Shown: piece after piece, positions 6,386 through 8,779 of the stretch
Numbering within the stretch: position 1 is the stretch's first letter
How the letters are laid out: every line of letters starts with the position of its first letter
Assembly (NCBI GenBank): GCA_050015355.1
Contig: JBEKBO010000150.1
Span: 1 to 8,779 of the forward strand
Length of the DNA stretch: 8,779 nucleotides
From: CAWBRT01 sp050015355
GTDB taxonomy: Bacteria > Acidobacteriota > Terriglobia > Terriglobales > Acidobacteriaceae
Reading direction: 5' to 3'
Notes under the pieces: generated by a model
Told to the model about the DNA's origin: nothing
What the model saw: only the letters and a program-made list of their open reading frames with translations
The model's database searches: none
Program-made: the position numbers and the translations under genes

Positions 6386-6411
6386 AAGCGCGGGCACGGG
6401 CTCGCGCTTTT
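6386..6411 (+). terminator. Intrinsic terminator after the sdhCAB operon
   Basis: AAGCGCGGGC (6386-6395) pairs with GCTCGCGCTT (6400-6409) over 10 bp (one G-U) around the loop ACGG. It ends in TTTT (6408-6411). The hairpin begins 21 nt past the sdhB stop. The T-run is short, with two of its bases in the stem, but the placement and stem strength make it a good candidate. Confidence 0.65.
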
Positions 6412-6447
6412 GCGTGCCATTCTGACTTGCTTTCAAGCCCAGCAAAT

Positions 6448-6488
6448 GCCTTTTCTAGGCCGCGAGGGCGAGGGCTCAGTCAAAAGGC
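6448..6488 (+). other. Extended imperfect hairpin upstream of the DUF5715 gene
   Basis: GCCTTTT (6448-6454) pairs with AAAAGGC (6482-6488). Stacked inside, CTAGGCC pairs with GGCTCAG, with one mismatch, one G-U pair and a 2-nt bulge, around a loop of about 11 nt. It lies between the sdh terminator and the DUF5715 gene. It could be a decayed repeat or part of a leader; no known regulatory RNA is recognised. Confidence 0.3.
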
Positions 6489-6617
6489 GTAGGCCCTTAA
6501 GAGGTATGAACTGTTCTGATTCGGGAGAGATATTAGGCCAAAATTCCGAATTCCGGGTTACACTTCCAATTGAGCTTTCATCCAACGAACTAGGAAAGTT
6601 GTCTCAGGGTACTGCCC

Positions 6618-7334
6618 TTGCGCTTAGCGTCTCGATTTGCTGGTCCATTTTTGCTGGTTTTTTTGTGCGTGGTGGCTTCCACGAATCTCTTTGCCCTTCA
6701 CAGCCGCACTCCGGTTAAGCGGCAAAAGGCAACGCGGCGTCAGGTGCGTCATGTCCGCTGGAACCCCGTGCTCAAGGGCTCACACGAATCCATGCTTCGG
6801 CAAAACGCGGTCATTAACGAGCTTCAACTGCCGCGCATTGCCAACGAAGAGGAGCTGCTGAGCCTGGAAGTCCGCGATGAACTGGTTCCGGTCAGCGAGT
6901 CCCGCGCTTTGCGCGTCTCGCCGCGCTTGGATGTCACTCGCCGCTACTGCCGGAGATGGACGCGGCAGTTCCTCGAGGACATTTCCGAAGCGTATTACCA
7001 TCAATTCAACAAACCGCTCTGGGTTACCTCGCTGGTTCGCACCGTCGAACAACAGCATCGACTGCGGCGGCACAACCGGAACGCGGCGCCCGCCGATGGC
7101 GAGATTACCTCTTCTCACCTGGCTGGAATCTCGGTTGATTTTGGCAAGGCGCCGATGCTGCAGCGGGAACGGCGCTGGTTCGACCGGTACGTGCTGGAGT
7201 TGCAGCAGCAAGGGCTGGTGGAAGCGGCGGAGGAGCGGCGGCAGGCTTGCTACCACATCATGGTTTCAGACAAGTACGAGGAGTGGGCCGCCAACCGCAA
7301 ACTCGAAGCTCCGGCGGCGCCAGAAACTCACTGA
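6618..7334 (+). CDS. Secreted DUF5715 family protein, M15-peptidase-like
   Basis: This is a 238-residue exported protein of a family common in Acidobacteria. The signal peptide is clear (RLASR, hydrophobic 8-24, probable cleavage after LFA at 26). A basic linker (30-50) and a helical region precede the conserved C-terminal domain: VTSLVRTVEQQHRL (136-149), NRNAAP (153-158), SSHLAGISVDF (165-175) and CYHIMV (211-216). This arrangement resembles the LD-/DD-carboxypeptidase M15 and MepK-like folds, where HxxGxxxD and a later His bind zinc; here these are His167, Asp174 and His213. The Glu of the M15 ExxH motif is absent (Ala at that site), so peptidase activity on peptidoglycan is inferred only. 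The start TTG 6618 is chosen because an in-frame stop lies at 6591 and it yields a complete signal peptide; no strong ribosome site is seen. A terminator follows directly. Confidence 0.8.
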   Translation: MRLASRFAGPFLLVFLCVVASTNLFALHSRTPVKRQKATRRQVRHVRWNPVLKGSHESMLRQNAVINELQLPRIANEEELLSLEVRDELVPVSESRALRVSPRLDVTRRYCRRWTRQFLEDISEAYYHQFNKPLWVTSLVRTVEQQHRLRRHNRNAAPADGEITSSHLAGISVDFGKAPMLQRERRWFDRYVLELQQQGLVEAAEERRQACYHIMVSDKYEEWAANRKLEAPAAPETH

Positions 7335-7353
7335 ACGCATAATCATCCCGATT

Positions 7354-7388
7354 AGGCGATGCGTCATGCGATGCATCGCCTTTGTTTT
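7354..7388 (+). terminator. Intrinsic terminator after the DUF5715 gene
   Basis: AGGCGATGC (7354-7362) pairs perfectly with GCATCGCCT (7373-7381) around a 10-nt loop. It is followed by TTTGTTTT (7381-7388). The stem begins 20 nt past the stop codon, a classical rho-independent layout. Confidence 0.85.
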
Positions 7389-7481
7389 GAAATTCTCACG
7401 CGGCACAATCTACACCACCCCGATCCCATCCGGAACTATACTGACTGACGCGACGCCAACGGGCTCGCCCAATGGGGGTTG

Positions 7482-8678
7482 ATGAAACTCGGAATCCTCG
7501 ATTGTTCGCCCCAGCAACGGCAAAAGCCGCCGTCGCCGGGGGCCTCGGCCCGGCGAGTGCAGTCCCAGGCGTTCTTGCGCTCGCTGGGGCGTGTCCTGAT
7601 ATTCGCGACGGCCGCGTGCCTGAGCAGTTTTGCTCAAGAGCCGAGCCATGATGCAGTGATCGTAGATTCGGCAATCGTGATCGACACTCACGCCGACACG
7701 CCAACGCGCATCACCGATGAGAATTTCGATCTGGCAAGCGACGCCGGCCTTGGGCATTGGGATCTAGGGAAAGCCGAGGCGGGAAACCTGGGCGCGGAGT
7801 TCTTCTCCATTTATGTCGAGCCCACCGCCAATCGAGGCCACTATGCGCGGCGAGCCCTGGACATGATCGACGCCGTCTATCAGGCGGTCGGAGCGCATCC
7901 GGATAAGATAGTCATGGCATTTTCTTCGGCCGATATCATGGCCGCGCGCAACGCGCCGCGCCGGCGTATCGCTGCCCTGCTTGGCATCGAGGGAGGGCAT
8001 GCAATCGAAGGCGATATGCGCCTGCTGCGTGATTTCTATCGACTCGGCGTGCGGTATATGACACTGACGTGGGCGAACTCGAACGAGTTGGGCCAGTCTT
8101 CTGGCGATCTCATGGCACCCCAGCGAGCCAAAGGCAGGCTCTCTGGGGACCCCGCGCTGAAGTCGACGCCCGCACGGTCCACACCGGCAGGCGATCCCGG
8201 ACTGACGGGATTCGGGCGCGACGTGGTGCACGAGATGAACCGGCTGGGCATGATGGTAGACATCTCGCACGTCTCGGACCAGTCGTTTTACGATGCACTG
8301 GCCATTACGCGGGCGCCGGTGATCGCCTCCCACTCCTCCGCCCGGGCGTTGACCGATTCGCCTCGCAACCTGACGGATGATATGCTGCGCGCACTGGCGC
8401 GCAACGGCGGCGTGGCGCAGGTAAACTTTAACTGTGGGTTCATCGATCAGAAATACCTGGACGCGTATCGCAAGCTGCTCGCGGAAAAGGGCGCGGCCAT
8501 GGACGCGATCGAAGCACAGTTCAACGCACGCAAAATCGGGTATAACGAATACTTGCGTGCGCTGCGGTCAGCGAGTGCGGGCATTCCGAGGCCTCCGCTG
8601 GAGAGTCTCATCCGCCACATCGACCACATTGCGAAAACCGCCGGAGTGGACCACGTGGGACTAGAAGTGGTCTCATAA
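7482..8678 (+). CDS. Exported M19 (membrane/renal-type) dipeptidase, C-terminally truncated
   Basis: M19 enzymes are zinc dipeptidases, often exported or lipid-anchored. From ATG 7482 (GGGGG at 7474-7478 just upstream; TTG 7479 also possible) the protein has 398 residues. A hydrophobic export segment at about 36-51 ends near SFAQ, but it begins so late that a start at GTG 7557 or TTG 7575 is credible. The zinc ligands are present: His70 and Asp72 (IDTHADTP), Glu170 (GIEGGHAIEGD), His263 (DISHVSD) and His284 (IASHSSARAL). The substrate Arg295 (SPRNLTDDM) is also present. The 21- and 11-residue spacings of the last three match human DPEP1. Two oddities are seen. Residues about 209-238 form an extra Pro/Ala/Arg-rich insert that carries a repeat hairpin. 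The protein also ends VDHVGLEVVS, whereas relatives continue GSDFDG with the catalytic Asp and a further helical tail. Neither other forward frame restores it. It may be inactive or a degraded gene. Confidence 0.85.
   Translation: MKLGILDCSPQQRQKPPSPGASARRVQSQAFLRSLGRVLIFATAACLSSFAQEPSHDAVIVDSAIVIDTHADTPTRITDENFDLASDAGLGHWDLGKAEAGNLGAEFFSIYVEPTANRGHYARRALDMIDAVYQAVGAHPDKIVMAFSSADIMAARNAPRRRIAALLGIEGGHAIEGDMRLLRDFYRLGVRYMTLTWANSNELGQSSGDLMAPQRAKGRLSGDPALKSTPARSTPAGDPGLTGFGRDVVHEMNRLGMMVDISHVSDQSFYDALAITRAPVIASHSSARALTDSPRNLTDDMLRALARNGGVAQVNFNCGFIDQKYLDAYRKLLAEKGAAMDAIEAQFNARKIGYNEYLRALRSASAGIPRPPLESLIRHIDHIAKTAGVDHVGLEVVS
8116..8153 (+). repeat. REP-type hairpin repeat in frame inside the dipeptidase gene
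   Basis: CACCCCAGCGAGC (8116-8128) is identical to 13 nt of both 76-bp repeats, and GGGGACCCC (8145-8153) is shared with copy 2. The segment folds as CCCCAG-C-GAGCC with GGCTC-T-CTGGGG (8118-8148), 11 of 12 paired around a 7-nt loop. It encodes about a dozen residues of the insert at residues 209-238 of the dipeptidase (MAPQRAKGRLSGDP). The adjoining sequence up to about 8200 may also be foreign to the gene, but no repeat is recognised there. Confidence 0.65.
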
Positions 8679-8700
8679 ACTCTGTCGCAGTTAGACTGGC

Positions 8701-8779
8701 ATGATGAAGTGTGTGGCGGTGGATTCGACGAGCATTGCTGCGATCGGCTATGACCGGGGGAAACGCGAGTTGGGGATCG
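8701..8779 (+). CDS. KTSC-domain protein, partial (runs off the right edge)
   Basis: Only the first 26 codons are inside the window, followed by one extra base. The translation begins MMKCVAVDSTSIAAIGYD and continues RGKRELGI. The VDSTSIAAIGYD...L pattern is the opening of the KTSC domain, a domain of about 60 residues found as small stand-alone proteins and at the C-terminus of some lysyl-tRNA synthetases; its function is not established. Either ATG (8701 or 8704) could start it. No good ribosome site is seen, and it begins 22 nt after the dipeptidase stop, so it could share that transcript. Confidence 0.7.
   Translation, partial: MMKCVAVDSTSIAAIGYDRGKRELGI

Noticed and set aside
8655..8779. 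Single-base frameshift hiding the dipeptidase C-terminus
   Set aside because: The other two forward frames after VGL do not give GSDFDG or a later M19 motif. The KTSC start follows too closely for the missing tail of roughly 80 residues to fit.

Overview
This is an ordinary-looking bacterial chromosome segment of moderately high GC content. It most likely comes from an Acidobacteriota (Terriglobia-like) genome. That assignment is inferred from three things: the single-cytochrome, menaquinone-type succinate dehydrogenase, a DUF5715 secreted protein, and intergenic and intragenic palindromic repeats of a kind I associate with that phylum. No rRNA, tRNA, insertion sequence, CRISPR array or phage gene is visible.

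Layout: the left end (1-221) holds no gene I can defend. Two minus-strand genes follow: pdxT, the glutaminase subunit of PLP synthase, and a small secreted Spy/CpxP-like LTxxQ protein. The space around them (795-1171 and 1610-1979) is packed with dispersed palindromic repeats. These include two 74/76-identical copies of a 76-bp three-stem element that flank the LTxxQ gene as direct repeats, and a 171-bp MITE-like element. From 1980 onward every gene is on the plus strand: rdgB/HAM1 (non-canonical NTP pyrophosphatase), then a complete sdhC-sdhA-sdhB operon behind a good sigma-70-type promoter and closed by a hairpin terminator. Next come a secreted DUF5715 (M15-peptidase-like) protein with its own terminator, an exported M19 (membrane/renal-type) dipeptidase, and at the right edge the first 26 codons of a KTSC-domain protein.

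How the genes work together: the sdh genes encode one respiratory complex II of the Bacillus subtilis type, a flavoprotein, an iron-sulfur protein and one five-helix di-heme cytochrome b. It would oxidise succinate and reduce menaquinone. pdxT and rdgB are stand-alone housekeeping genes for cofactor synthesis and nucleotide-pool cleaning. The DUF5715 and M19 proteins are both predicted to be exported and may act on peptides or peptidoglycan fragments, but they are separated by a terminator and no joint pathway is shown.

Most worth a second look: (i) the modular repeat family, whose hairpins share a CCCAC/GTGGG closing stem but differ in the paired bases inside it; (ii) a hairpin of the same style sitting in frame inside the dipeptidase gene; and (iii) the dipeptidase itself, which keeps all five zinc ligands but stops exactly where the family's GSDFDG catalytic segment should begin. 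I found no convincing new multi-gene defence or metabolic system in this window.
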